From NCBI GenBank assembly GCA_900316075.1, contig ONBT01000001.1:62001-126000 (forward strand): a stretch of DNA of 64,000 bases, written 5' to 3'. The position numbers and the translations under genes were made by a program. This DNA is from an uncultured Lachnospiraceae bacterium. Its GTDB lineage: Bacteria > Bacillota > Clostridia > Lachnospirales > Lachnospiraceae. Below the pieces are notes generated by a model. The model made no database searches and was not told the origin of the DNA. It was given only the letters and a program-made list of their open reading frames with translations. Of this stretch, positions 44,935 to 53,513 are shown piece after piece. Position 1 is the first letter of the stretch; every line of letters begins with the position of its first letter.

Positions 44935-45214
44935 ACCAATCACCACACCCTCTCTGAAAGACCGCTCATTCACTACTCGGGCGGAAACTTTTCTATTATT
45001 GTAGGCAAAAACAGACATTGTTCAAGGCAATTTTGTGTGATTTCGCCAGTTTTCGGAAGTGGGCGGCACAATTTTTGTCAATTTATGCCAATTCTTTTAC
45101 AACTCTGTAAATTTTTTAACTTTTATACTATGATTACAGCGCAATAATGATTGCTGCAAGGCTTCGCTGCCCTGCATCTGCAGCTTCCACTTACCGCCGG
45201 AAGGGTATGACCAT

Positions 45215-46501
45215 ATGAAACGTTATGGAAAGAGAATAATTGAAACCCTCGTTCTCGTCTGTGCCCTCCTGCTTGCAGCACTGACGGCAGCTGCCCCGGG
45301 GCAGGCAGCAGACATTCCAATCCGGCAGATTGACCCCATTACCCTGCAGCCAAGAGGGGAGGCCCGGGCCCTGGTCATCGTCTGCGATTTCGCGGATGTG
45401 AAATACCGGTCCGACCGCATTTCGGATGAAGAACTGGAACGCGACCTCTTCGGCACCGGGACAGCGGACCTCTACCCTTACGTCTGCCTCACAATGTATT
45501 TTGAAAACGCTTCCTACGGGGCATTGCATATGGACGGGGATGTGTACCACTATACGCTGTCAGGGAATATAGCGGACTACGAAAATTCGGACCAGGACTT
45601 TGAAAAGTTTGTCACGGAAGTCCTGAACGGACTGGACGATACGATAGATTACAGAAAGTACGATGCGGACCGCGACGGCTATATCGACGTCCTCTCCATG
45701 TCCATCCCGACGGGCGGCGATGCTGAATTCTGGTACGGGTGTACGGCCACCTGGGAGTCGGATCCGCTGAAGCTCGATGGAGAAAAGCTCTGGCATTATG
45801 TCATCAACGACGAACAGCCCTACGCCGATACCCTCGACTACTACCTGGGCACCCTTGCCCACGAATACGGGCACTGTATGGGGCTTTCCGATTATTATGA
45901 ATATGGAAAAGACGAGGACTGGCAGGCCACGACCGGCGACGCAGGCCTCGAGCGCATGGACGAGTCGGGGGGCGACTTCTGCCCCTACTCCAAGCTCATG
46001 GTGGGCTGGTACGGCAAAGAAAATATCCAATGCTACGACTGGGCCAAAGGCGGGACGCAGGTCTTTACCCTGAAGGATGACAGCACGGATCCTTCCGTCC
46101 TCCTGCTGCCCAGCGCCGAATCTTGCGACCTTTTCAGCGAATATTTCACAGTCGACTACATCACGCCGCGCGCGAACTTTGCCACCCTCTTCGATGAAGG
46201 CGGGGTCCGCCTCTACCACGTGGATTCCGAGCTGGGGACCTACGACGACGGGACGGACTACCTGCTCTATGACGGTTTCAGCCCCGACTACGATTCCACC
46301 GGCAAGGGCCGCAGGCTCATCCGCCTTGTGAACAATGGAAAAGGATTCTATACTGAGGGCGATACGATTGACTGCTCAGCCTCCGGCTTCGCCTGGTATG
46401 ACGAGAGCGGAAAGGAAACCGTGGATACCGGCTACACAGTCCATGTGGATTCGATCGACGAAACGGCCAGAACCTGCACGGTAAGCGTGACAAGGAAGTA
46501 A
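45215..46501 (+). CDS. Secreted M6-like metallopeptidase
   Basis: 428 residues. A signal peptide (KRIIETLVLVCALLLAALTAAAPGQA) is followed by the peptidase domain. The zinc motif is H216-E-Y-G-H220-CMGL, preceded by YYLGTLA as in M6/immune-inhibitor-A-like enzymes. A DADRDGYIDV loop before it can bind calcium. The C-terminal 160 residues form a beta-rich domain. No wall anchor is present, so it is likely released. The ribosome site GGAAGGG is 10 nt before the ATG. A 52-bp repeat array follows. Confidence 0.87.
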   Translation: MKRYGKRIIETLVLVCALLLAALTAAAPGQAADIPIRQIDPITLQPRGEARALVIVCDFADVKYRSDRISDEELERDLFGTGTADLYPYVCLTMYFENASYGALHMDGDVYHYTLSGNIADYENSDQDFEKFVTEVLNGLDDTIDYRKYDADRDGYIDVLSMSIPTGGDAEFWYGCTATWESDPLKLDGEKLWHYVINDEQPYADTLDYYLGTLAHEYGHCMGLSDYYEYGKDEDWQATTGDAGLERMDESGGDFCPYSKLMVGWYGKENIQCYDWAKGGTQVFTLKDDSTDPSVLLLPSAESCDLFSEYFTVDYITPRANFATLFDEGGVRLYHVDSELGTYDDGTDYLLYDGFSPDYDSTGKGRRLIRLVNNGKGFYTEGDTIDCSASGFAWYDESGKETVDTGYTVHVDSIDETARTCTVSVTRK

Positions 46502-46517
46502 CCGCGGGGTGCGGCCG

Positions 46518-46765
46518 CTTTGATGGACTTTTGTCCTGAAGCAAGCTATATGCCCACAGCCGGCTTGAGGATTGGCGGACTTTTGTCTTGCCGGAGCCTG
46601 AAAGGCCCAAGGCTTGCTGGCTGATTGGCGGACTTTTGTCTTGCTGGAGCCTAAGAGGCCCAAGGCTTGATGGCTGATTGGCGGACTTTTGTCTTGCCGG
46701 AGCCTAAAAGGCCCAAGGCTTGCTGGCTGATTGGCGGACTTTTGTTCTGAAACAAGCTGCCGGAT
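46518..46765. repeat. Array of the ~52-bp repeat (about 5 units)
   Basis: Reverse orientation. Three neighbouring units are almost identical (GCCGGAGCCTAAAAGGCCCA), which suggests recent tandem amplification. Confidence 0.88.
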
Positions 46766-46786
46766 TAAGTTATACAGAAAAAGACG

Positions 46787-46816
46787 AATCCTTTCCTTTC
46801 GGGGGAAGGATTTTTT
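46787..46816 (+). terminator. Terminator after the peptidase/repeat region
   Basis: AATCCTTTCC and GGGAAGGATT arms followed by TTTTTT on the plus strand, placed just before the padR promoter. Confidence 0.8.
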
Positions 46817-46819
46817 CGC

Positions 46820-46848
46820 TTGACATACTATGCCACACATAGTATATT
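46820..46848 (+). promoter_or_regulatory. padR promoter with overlapping PadR-type operator
   Basis: TTGACA (46820-46825), 17-bp spacer, TATATT (46843-46848). The perfect inverted repeat ATACTATG-N5-CATAGTAT (46825-46845) fills the spacer, the usual layout for PadR autorepression. Confidence 0.8.
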
Positions 46849-47071
46849 TGCCGTATCAAGAGTACATTGTCTGACGTAGTACGGCAGGCAAGATATTTGA
46901 CGGTTGTTGAAAGCCCTTTCTGTCGGAGTTATGAAGGGCAGAAAAAGTCAAAGTACAAGAAGCCCACAGGACTGTAAGGCAAAAAGACAAATAGCCCAAT
47001 AGGCAAAGAGCCAAAGGGCCAAAGAGTCAAAGAGCATAAAGGCCAAAGGACGGAAAGGAGGCACTGCAGCT
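46849..47071 (+). other. Long purine-rich leader of padR
   Basis: About 220 nt between promoter and start. The last 120 nt are A/G-rich with short degenerate repeats of CAAAGAG/CCAAAGG and almost no T. It ends in GGAAAGGAGG before the coding start. It would stay single-stranded in the mRNA. Confidence 0.5.
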
Positions 47072-47407
47072 ATGGCAGGAATTTCAAGCGATGTGATCCG
47101 CGGCTATACGGATACGATGATTCTCTACTTTCTGAGGGAGGAGCCCTCGTATGCTTATTCGCTCTCGAAGCAGATCCGGCTCCGGACGGAAGAGAAGTAT
47201 GTGATCAAGGAGACGACCCTCTATTCGGCCATGAACCGGATGGAAAAGGGCGGCTATATCCAGTCCTTTCCCCGGGTCGCGGAAAACGGGAAGAAGCGGA
47301 CATACTACCGGATCACCGAAGCCGGGGAAAAATATTATTCTGAAAAATGCGCGGAGTGGGAGTTGACGAAAGACGTCATCGAGCGCTTCATTGCGAAGGA
47401 GGCCTGA
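47072..47407 (+). CDS. PadR-family transcriptional regulator
   Basis: 111 residues, the short PadR form. The winged helix spans about 8-85, with DTMILYFLREEPSYAYSLSKQI at the start, KETTLYSAMNRMEKGGYI as recognition helix region and GKKRTYYRITEAG as the wing. A C-terminal helix mediates dimerisation. The next gene, which starts 6 bp later, encodes a HAAS-domain protein, the usual partner. A PadR-type operator overlaps the promoter. AAAGGAGG lies 11 nt before the start. Confidence 0.93.
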   Translation: MAGISSDVIRGYTDTMILYFLREEPSYAYSLSKQIRLRTEEKYVIKETTLYSAMNRMEKGGYIQSFPRVAENGKKRTYYRITEAGEKYYSEKCAEWELTKDVIERFIAKEA

Positions 47408-47413
47408 CTGAAT

Positions 47414-48526
47414 ATGGAAACACTGAAAAACTATCTGGATACGATGTTTGCGGTTCTGCCGGACACCGACGAGGTGCGGCAGGCGAAGGTGGAGCTTTTT
47501 CAGATGATGGAGGACCGCTACTCGGACCTCATCTCGGAGGGCAAGTCGGAAAACGAGGCGGTCGGGGCTGTCATTACCGAGTTCGGCAGCATTGATGAAA
47601 TTGCGAAGGCCCTGGGACTGGACCTGCCGAAAAAAGAGGACGCTTCCGATGCAGACAAAAAGGAAGACTCCGCCAAGACTATTGGGGCAGAAAAAGAAGA
47701 GGGCCGGACGAATGAGGCAGATTCCCGTTATGACTTCGGCAGCGGCTGGGCCAGCTTCGGGAACGGAATCCTCAGCGTGCGGGATTTCGCCCGGGCCATT
47801 GCCGACTGGAGCCGGAAAAAGGCGGCGGCCGTGCGCCCCGCAGGACCGGAAGAGACCGTTTCGTTGGAACCCTTCACTTCTCTTGACTGCGAGCTGGATA
47901 CGGCAGGTATCTGCATCCGGATCGGAGATGCCTATTCCCTGACCCTTCCGGAGGAAATGAAAGCCGACCTGACCTATGAGGTGACCGGAGATACCCTGAC
48001 CATTCGGGAGATGCCGAGAACTGCCATTATCATCCAGGATCTGAAAAATGAAAAACTGGTCGTTACGATTCCTGCGGAAGCAGCCGGAAAACTGTTGGAC
48101 TTCCGTCTGGACATTGCAGCAGATGACATCGTGCTTGAGAACATTTCAGCTTCTTCCGTCAAGGCGGAAACGGCGGCCGGAGATATTATTATGAATAATT
48201 GCTCCTTCGCCCTCGCGGATCTGGAGGCTTCTGCTGGAGATATCCGCATTTCGGGCGGAACCTGGGGCCGCGTCACATGCGACTTCTCCGCCGGAGATTT
48301 GCAGACAGACGGGGCGGACTTTCAGACATTGGAAAGCGATGCGTCAGCCGGCAATATCCTCCTCCATGCCCTACCGGACGCTGAAAACAGTGCCTTGAAG
48401 GCAGCGGCGGAACTGGGCCGGGTCATGCTCTTCGGCAGGAAGTACGGGGCCTATTACCAAGCCGACGGCAGCAACGGAAAAAAGCTGGACCTTTCGGCCG
48501 CTGTCGGAAATATCGTAATCGATTGA
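47414..48526 (+). CDS. HAAS-domain and DUF4097 beta-helix protein, PadR partner
   Basis: 370 residues. Residues 1-75 are a HAAS (DUF1700-like) helical domain (LPDTDEVRQAKVELFQMMED), known to couple with PadR regulators. A charged linker follows (75-115). The rest has the repetitive beta-strand pattern of DUF4097 (VKAETAAGDIIMNN, LEASAGDIRISGG, ASAGNILLHA). There is no clear membrane helix, unusual for HAAS proteins that often precede a transmembrane module. It may bind PadR and respond to an envelope cue, by analogy only. Confidence 0.85.
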   Translation: METLKNYLDTMFAVLPDTDEVRQAKVELFQMMEDRYSDLISEGKSENEAVGAVITEFGSIDEIAKALGLDLPKKEDASDADKKEDSAKTIGAEKEEGRTNEADSRYDFGSGWASFGNGILSVRDFARAIADWSRKKAAAVRPAGPEETVSLEPFTSLDCELDTAGICIRIGDAYSLTLPEEMKADLTYEVTGDTLTIREMPRTAIIIQDLKNEKLVVTIPAEAAGKLLDFRLDIAADDIVLENISASSVKAETAAGDIIMNNCSFALADLEASAGDIRISGGTWGRVTCDFSAGDLQTDGADFQTLESDASAGNILLHALPDAENSALKAAAELGRVMLFGRKYGAYYQADGSNGKKLDLSAAVGNIVID

Positions 48527-48549
48527 AAATATGGATTTTGCCATGCAAT

Positions 48550-48586
48550 CCCCGGGCGGAGAATGGAATTCCTGCCCGGGGATTTT
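48550..48586 (+). terminator. Terminator of the padR operon
   Basis: CCCCGGGC and GCCCGGGG arms followed by ATTTTTG. Confidence 0.85.
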
Positions 48587-48590
48587 TGCG

Positions 48591-48647
48591 GTTAGAAGAA
48601 TCTAACTATTTGTCGGGACTTCCGCAATTAGCAGTATCTAACTATTG
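48591..48647 (+). promoter_or_regulatory. Direct pair of TTAG-type sites upstream of the GNAT gene
   Basis: TTAGAAGAATCTAACTATTT (48592-48611) and TTAGCAGTATCTAACTATTG (48628-48647) are repeated 36 bp apart. The first contains the dyad GTTAGA-AGAA-TCTAAC. They may be regulator sites. Confidence 0.4.
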
Positions 48648-48713
48648 CCCAAAATCGGCAACAGTACTACAATTGCGGCAATCTTTTGAGGAACTGCATA
48701 GAAAGGACGAACC

Positions 48714-49205
48714 ATGGAGATTCGAATTCGTGCCTATGAAAGCCGCGATGCCGCAGCCTGTCGCAAAATCTGGAACCGGGTCGTGGACGACGGTGTCGCC
48801 TTTCCCCAGGTGGAGGGTCTGACAGAGGATGAGGCGGACACATTTTTCAATAGCCAGACCTATACCGGCGTCGCGGAAGACGCAGAAACCGGGAAAGTCG
48901 CCGGGTTTTATATTCTTCATCCGAATAATGTAGGGCGCTGTGGCCACATCGCCAATGCCAGTTACGCGGTCGACGTCGACATCCGCGGCCAACACATCGG
49001 CGAAAAACTGGTGAAGGACTGCCTGGAACAGGGCAGGGCCCACGGTTTCCGCCTGATGCAGTTCAATGCTGTAGTCGCGTCAAATATCCATGCCATCCAC
49101 CTCTACGAGCGCCTGGGCTTCATCCACCTCGGCACGGTTCCCGGCGGTTTCCGCCTGAAGGACGGGAGCTATGAGGACATTATTCTCTTCTATCACACAT
49201 TGTAG
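48714..49205 (+). CDS. GNAT family N-acetyltransferase
   Basis: 163 residues. The GNAT core is complete: VAGFYILHPNNVG (strand 4), ASYAVDVDIRGQHIGEKLVKD with the acetyl-CoA pyrophosphate loop (RGQHIG), and the C-terminal NIHAIHLYERLGFIHLGTVPG. It belongs to the L-amino-acid/Phosphinothricin acetyltransferase-like group, though the acceptor is unknown. A boundary-motif-like run lies inside the gene at about 48924. The gene is monocistronic with its own terminator. Confidence 0.92.
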   Translation: MEIRIRAYESRDAAACRKIWNRVVDDGVAFPQVEGLTEDEADTFFNSQTYTGVAEDAETGKVAGFYILHPNNVGRCGHIANASYAVDVDIRGQHIGEKLVKDCLEQGRAHGFRLMQFNAVVASNIHAIHLYERLGFIHLGTVPGGFRLKDGSYEDIILFYHTL

Positions 49206-49266
49206 GAAAGACAGCCACTTTCTCTTGCAAATATTTGGAAATGGCATATAGTGTTGAAAAGACAAA

Positions 49267-49289
49267 GGCGTCCGGATTTTCCGGGCGCC
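49267..49289 (+). terminator. Terminator of the GNAT gene
   Basis: GGCGTCCGG and CCGGGCGCC arms around ATTTT. Confidence 0.7.
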
Positions 49290-49374
49290 TGCTTTGTATC
49301 GCAGGCATGTGCAAGAGGATGTCCCCGACTGCGCAGGGCGCGGGCTGCGGCGAGTAGAACAGGAAGTGTGGGAT

Positions 49375-49839
49375 ATGGCAGTAGAAAAAGTGAAGGCTTT
49401 CTTTGAGGACACAGGGCTCAAGGTCATAGAGCTTCCGGAGTCTTCAGCGACGGTACAGCTGGCCGCGGAAGCCCTGGGCACTGAGCCGGATGAAATTGCA
49501 AAGACATTATCATTTCTGATTGACGATCAGCCGATTCTCATCGTCATGGCCGGCCTCGGAAGAGTTGACAATCACAAGTACAAGGAGACCTTCCACAAGA
49601 AGGCGGCCATGATCCCGCCGGACAAGGTGGAGGAGTATATCGGCCATGCGCCGGGCGGTGTCTGCCCGTTTGCCGTCAACCCCGGAGTCAGGGTCTATCT
49701 GGACGAATCCCTGAAACGGCACGAAGTCGTATATCCTGCGGCCGGGAGTTCAAACAGCGCTGTGAAGATGACGATTGCAGAACTTGAGAAATATTCCGGA
49801 TTTGAAGATTGGGTGGATGTGACGAAGGCGCTTGAGTAA
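49375..49839 (+). CDS. YbaK/EbsC-type aminoacyl-tRNA deacylase
   Basis: 154 residues. The fold is marked by EIAKTLSFLIDDQPILIVMAG, with the conserved Lys that holds the tRNA 3' end, and by HAPGGVCPFAV, the GGxxP loop of the active site. Relatives remove Cys or Ala from mischarged tRNA(Pro). The start at 49375 is preceded by AGGAAG, and the in-frame upstream sequence is not conserved. It converges with the MGMT-family gene. Confidence 0.92.
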   Translation: MAVEKVKAFFEDTGLKVIELPESSATVQLAAEALGTEPDEIAKTLSFLIDDQPILIVMAGLGRVDNHKYKETFHKKAAMIPPDKVEEYIGHAPGGVCPFAVNPGVRVYLDESLKRHEVVYPAAGSSNSAVKMTIAELEKYSGFEDWVDVTKALE

Positions 49840-49848
49840 GGCCTTTCT

Positions 49849-50217
49849 TCATGCTTCCCACTGATACTTCTTCAGGTCCACATGATTTTCATCCCTGAGC
49901 TCCACTCCTTCTTCGGAGAGAAGCTGTGCCTGCTCTGCAAACCCCGGTGCCAGGCGGCCGGCTGCATTCACTACCCGCTGACAGGGGAAGTCGCCGAAAT
50001 ATTCCGCACAGCTTAGGATCTTTCCCACCAGCCGCGCATTCTTCGGCCGCCCGATCAGGCGGGCAATCTGCCCGTAGGTGGCCACTTTTCCTTCCGGAAT
50101 TTCAGAAACGACGGACAGGACTTCATAGGCCAGGTCTTCCGTCAGAACAGAAGATTTGGCTTTCTTCTCTTTTTCACCTATATGGGTAAATTCATCAAAG
50201 GTCATGACCTGCACCAT
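49849..50217 (-). CDS. MGMT/alkyltransferase-like family protein
   Basis: 122 residues, a single DNA-binding domain with EVLSVVSEIPEGKVATYGQIARLIGRPKNARLVG (shown in parts by TYGQIARLIG and ARLVG) typical of methylguanine transferases. The active-site motif PCHRV is PCQRV here (Cys79), so the acceptor Cys is present but the adjacent His is Gln. It may still transfer alkyl groups or act as a damage-flagging ATL protein. The 5' end overlaps a small upstream frame by 23 bp. An ATG at 50205 preceded by GGTGCAGG is an alternative start. Confidence 0.8.
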   Translation of the reverse strand: MVQVMTFDEFTHIGEKEKKAKSSVLTEDLAYEVLSVVSEIPEGKVATYGQIARLIGRPKNARLVGKILSCAEYFGDFPCQRVVNAAGRLAPGFAEQAQLLSEEGVELRDENHVDLKKYQWEA

Positions 50218-50386
50218 CTTTGCCTTCGCCGGGCATTTCCGCTATCACATGCAGAATCCAGGCCTGTATGCTGTCTGCTGTCGGCTGACTGAAAGCTTTA
50301 TGAAACAGCCGGTAGCCTTTCGGGTCCTTCTCCTTCAGATAGTGGTCCGCTTCCTTTTCATCTACAATCAAAAGGAAAATATTCAA
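50195..50386 (-). CDS. Small hypothetical protein upstream of the MGMT gene
   Basis: 63 residues from a TTG start; the ribosome site is poor (GAAAAG). It begins MNIFLLIVDEKEADHYLKEK and contains GYRLFHKAFSQPTADSIQAW, a plausible globular composition. It overlaps the MGMT-family start, which would fit translational coupling. I recognise no family; it could be the remnant of a longer gene. Confidence 0.45.
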   Translation of the reverse strand: MNIFLLIVDEKEADHYLKEKDPKGYRLFHKAFSQPTADSIQAWILHVIAEMPGEGKDGAGHDL

Positions 50387-50417
50387 GAATCTTTTCTTTC
50401 ATCGTTCGCGCTCTCTC

Positions 50418-50570
50418 CTTGGGCCTTTTAGGCTCCGGTAAGGCAAAAGTCCGCCAATCAGCCAGCAAGCCTTGGGCCTTTTAGGCTCCGGTAAGGCAAA
50501 AGTCCGCCATTCAGCTATCAAGCCTTGGGCCTATAGGCCACGGCAGGACAAAAGTCCACCACTCATCTTC
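50418..50570. repeat. Array of the ~52-bp repeat (3 units)
   Basis: Forward orientation with AAAAGTCCGCCA and TTGGGCCTTTTAGGCTCCGG. The array ends about 15 bp before the uvrA stop codon. Confidence 0.88.
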
Positions 50571-50585
50571 CAATCCGCAGGAAGG

Positions 50586-53426
50586 TTACTTCAAATACTT
50601 CGCCACATACTTCCCCGTATAGGACTTTTTGGACTTGGCCACCTGCTCCGGGGTGCCGGTCGCGACGATGGTGCCGCCGCCGTCCCCGCCCTCGGGTCCG
50701 AGGTCAATGAGGTAGTCGGCGCACTTAATGACATCGAGATTGTGCTCGATGACGACTACAGTGTTTCCGGTATCGGACAGGCGGCGGAGAATCTCCACCA
50801 GCTTCCGCACATCCTCGAAGTGAAGGCCCGTCGTGGGCTCATCCAGAATATAGATGGTCTTGCCGGTCCCTCGCCGCGAAAGCTCGGTCGCCAGCTTGAC
50901 CCGCTGGGCCTCGCCGCCGGACAGGGTCGTGGCGGGCTGGCCCAACTTGATGTAGCCCAGGCCCACGTCGTAGAGGGTCTGAATCTTTCTTGTAATGGAA
51001 GGCACGGCTTTGAAGAAGTCCAGGGCCTCTTCCACGGTCATATCGAGGACATCGTAGATGGACTTGCCCTTGTACTTGACTTCCAGGGTCTCCCGGTTGA
51101 AGCGCTTGCCGTGGCAGACTTCGCAGGGAACGTAGACATCCGGCAGAAAGTGCATCTCAATCTTCACAATACCGTCGCCGGCGCAGTTTTCGCAGCGGCC
51201 GCCCTTTACATTGAAGGAGAAACGGCCCTTGGCATAGCCGCGCGCCTTCGCATCGGGCGTGGCCGCAAAGAGGTCCCGGATCATGTCAAAGACCCCTGTG
51301 TAGGTCGCCGGATTGGACCGGGGAGAGCGCCCGATGGGGGACTGGTCGATGTCGATGATCTTGTCCAGCTGGTCCACGCCTTCAATCTTGTCATGGTCGC
51401 CCGGAATCTGGTGGGCATGATTCAGCTTGTTGGCAAGGGACTTATAAAGGATCTCATTGATCAGGGTCGACTTGCCGGAGCCGGACACACCGGTCACGAC
51501 GGTCAGGATACCCAGGGGAATCTGCACGTCGATGTTTTTGAGGTTGTGCTCCCGGGCACCTTTGACTGTGAGGAAGCCCGTGGGTTTCCGCCGCTTTTTC
51601 GGTACCGGGACGCAGAGCTCCCCCGAAAGGTATTTCCCAGTCAGGGAGTTTTCATTATTCATGATGTCCTGACAGGAGCCCTGGGCAACGATTTCGCCCC
51701 CGTGCTCCCCGGCCCCGGGGCCCACGTCCACAATCCAGTCAGCCGCCCGCATGGTGTCTTCGTCGTGTTCAACAACAATTACGGTGTTGCCCAGGTCGCG
51801 AAGGCCTTTGAGTGAGGCCAGGAGCTTGTCATTGTCCCGCTGGTGCAGGCCGATGGAGGGCTCGTCCAGGATATAGCAGACGCCGACCAGGCCGGACCCG
51901 ATCTGGGTGGCCAGGCGGATCCGCTGGGCCTCGCCGCCGGACAGGGTGGCCGTGGCCCGGGAGAGGGAAAGGTAGTTCAGGCCCACGTCGTTCATGAATT
52001 TGACCCGGGACTTGATCTCCTTCAGGATCAGGCGTCCGATGTGCATCTGATAATCGGTCAGCTTCAGGTCATCGAGCCAGCCCATGAGCTTGTCGATGGA
52101 CATCCGGGTAACGGCTGTGATATTGAGCCCGCCGACCGTGACCGCCAGAGCAGCCGGTTTCAGGCGCTCTCCGTGGCAGACCGGGCAGGGGGAAACCTCC
52201 ATAAACTCTTCGAATTGCTGCTTGGAGAGCTCCGAGGATGTCTCCCGGTAGCGGCGGTGGGAGTTTTCTATGAGACCCTCAAACTGGACGTCGTAGATGC
52301 CTTCTCCGAAACGGCCTTTATAAGGGACTTTCACGACCCGGTCGGATCCATAGACCAGCATGTGGCGGACCTCCGGAGACAGTTCCCGGTAGGGGGTATC
52401 CAGGGAGAAGCCGTACTCCTTCGACAGAGCCAGGAGAATGGCATGAGTGTAGGAAGAGTCCTTATTTGACGACTGCCAGCCGGGAACCCGGATACAGCCT
52501 TCATTCAGGGACAGGTCCCGGTCCGGAATCATCAGGCGCTCGTCGAACTCCATCTTGTAGCCCAGGCCGGCACACTCGGGGCAGGCCCCGAAAGGATTGT
52601 TGAAGGAAAAGGACCGGGGCTCGATTTCCTCGACGGAAATGCCGCAGTCCGGGCAGGCGAAGGACTCGGAGAAGGTCAGCTGGTCCCCGCCTATGACGTC
52701 AATGATGAGGAGGCCGTTGGAAAGCTTCAGGGCGTTCTCGATGGAGTCGGTCAGCCGCCGCTCGATGCCCTCTTTCACCACCAGACGGTCGACGACGATT
52801 TCAATATCGTGCTTCTGATTTTTGTTTAACTTAATTTCTTCCTCCAGCTCGTACATGTTCCCGTCGACGATGACGCGGACATAGCCGGATTTCTTGGCCC
52901 GCTCGAAGAGTTTCTCCTGGGCCCCCTTGCGCCCGCGGACGACCGGAGACAGGACCTGGAACTTGGTCCGCTCGGGCAGGGCCATGACCCGGTCCACCAT
53001 CTCGTCGACGGTCTGCCGCTTGATCTCCCGCCCGCAGTTGGGGCAGTGAGGAGTACCCACCCTCGCATAGAGGAGACGGAAGTAGTCATAGATTTCCGTC
53101 ACGGTGCCGACCGTGGACCGGGGGTTCCTGTTCGTAGACTTCTGGTCGATGGAGATGGCCGGGGGCATGCCTTCGATGGTGTCGACGTCCGGCTTTTCCA
53201 TCTGTCCTAAGAACTGCCGTGCATAGGAAGAGAGGGACTGCATGTAGCGCCGCTGCCCTTCCGCGAAAATCGTATCAAAGGCCAGGGAGGACTTTCCGCT
53301 GCCGGACAGGCCGGTGAGTACTACGAAACTGTCGCGGGGGATGTCCAGGCTCACGTCTTTCAAATTGTGCTCCCGTGCCCCGCGGATCTTTATATATTTC
53401 TTGTTCGGATCGCTGCTTACTTTCAT
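50586..53426 (-). CDS. uvrA: Excinuclease ABC subunit A
   Basis: 946 residues, the standard UvrA size. Two ABC ATPase modules carry GLSGSGKSS and GVSGSGKST Walker A motifs, and LSGGEAQRI and LSGGEAQRV signatures. Zinc modules include CPNCG, CPDCG..CPECAG and the C-terminal [17 protein letters not shown]. UvrA finds helix-distorting DNA lesions and loads UvrB. The gene lies 87 bp downstream of uvrB on the same strand, giving a uvrB-uvrA operon. An internal boundary-motif copy lies at 51651-51662. Confidence 0.98.
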   Translation of the reverse strand: MKVSSDPNKKYIKIRGAREHNLKDVSLDIPRDSFVVLTGLSGSGKSSLAFDTIFAEGQRRYMQSLSSYARQFLGQMEKPDVDTIEGMPPAISIDQKSTNRNPRSTVGTVTEIYDYFRLLYARVGTPHCPNCGREIKRQTVDEMVDRVMALPERTKFQVLSPVVRGRKGAQEKLFERAKKSGYVRVIVDGNMYELEEEIKLNKNQKHDIEIVVDRLVVKEGIERRLTDSIENALKLSNGLLIIDVIGGDQLTFSESFACPDCGISVEEIEPRSFSFNNPFGACPECAGLGYKMEFDERLMIPDRDLSLNEGCIRVPGWQSSNKDSSYTHAILLALSKEYGFSLDTPYRELSPEVRHMLVYGSDRVVKVPYKGRFGEGIYDVQFEGLIENSHRRYRETSSELSKQQFEEFMEVSPCPVCHGERLKPAALAVTVGGLNITAVTRMSIDKLMGWLDDLKLTDYQMHIGRLILKEIKSRVKFMNDVGLNYLSLSRATATLSGGEAQRIRLATQIGSGLVGVCYILDEPSIGLHQRDNDKLLASLKGLRDLGNTVIVVEHDEDTMRAADWIVDVGPGAGEHGGEIVAQGSCQDIMNNENSLTGKYLSGELCVPVPKKRRKPTGFLTVKGAREHNLKNIDVQIPLGILTVVTGVSGSGKSTLINEILYKSLANKLNHAHQIPGDHDKIEGVDQLDKIIDIDQSPIGRSPRSNPATYTGVFDMIRDLFAATPDAKARGYAKGRFSFNVKGGRCENCAGDGIVKIEMHFLPDVYVPCEVCHGKRFNRETLEVKYKGKSIYDVLDMTVEEALDFFKAVPSITRKIQTLYDVGLGYIKLGQPATTLSGGEAQRVKLATELSRRGTGKTIYILDEPTTGLHFEDVRKLVEILRRLSDTGNTVVVIEHNLDVIKCADYLIDLGPEGGDGGGTIVATGTPEQVAKSKKSYTGKYVAKYLK

Positions 53427-53513
53427 TTCTTTTCTCTTCTGTTCTCTGCCCGCATGGGCGGCATTTGCCCTATGCCATGGGCGGTATTTGCCCGAAAACG
53501 CTGCTCCGGAGAC

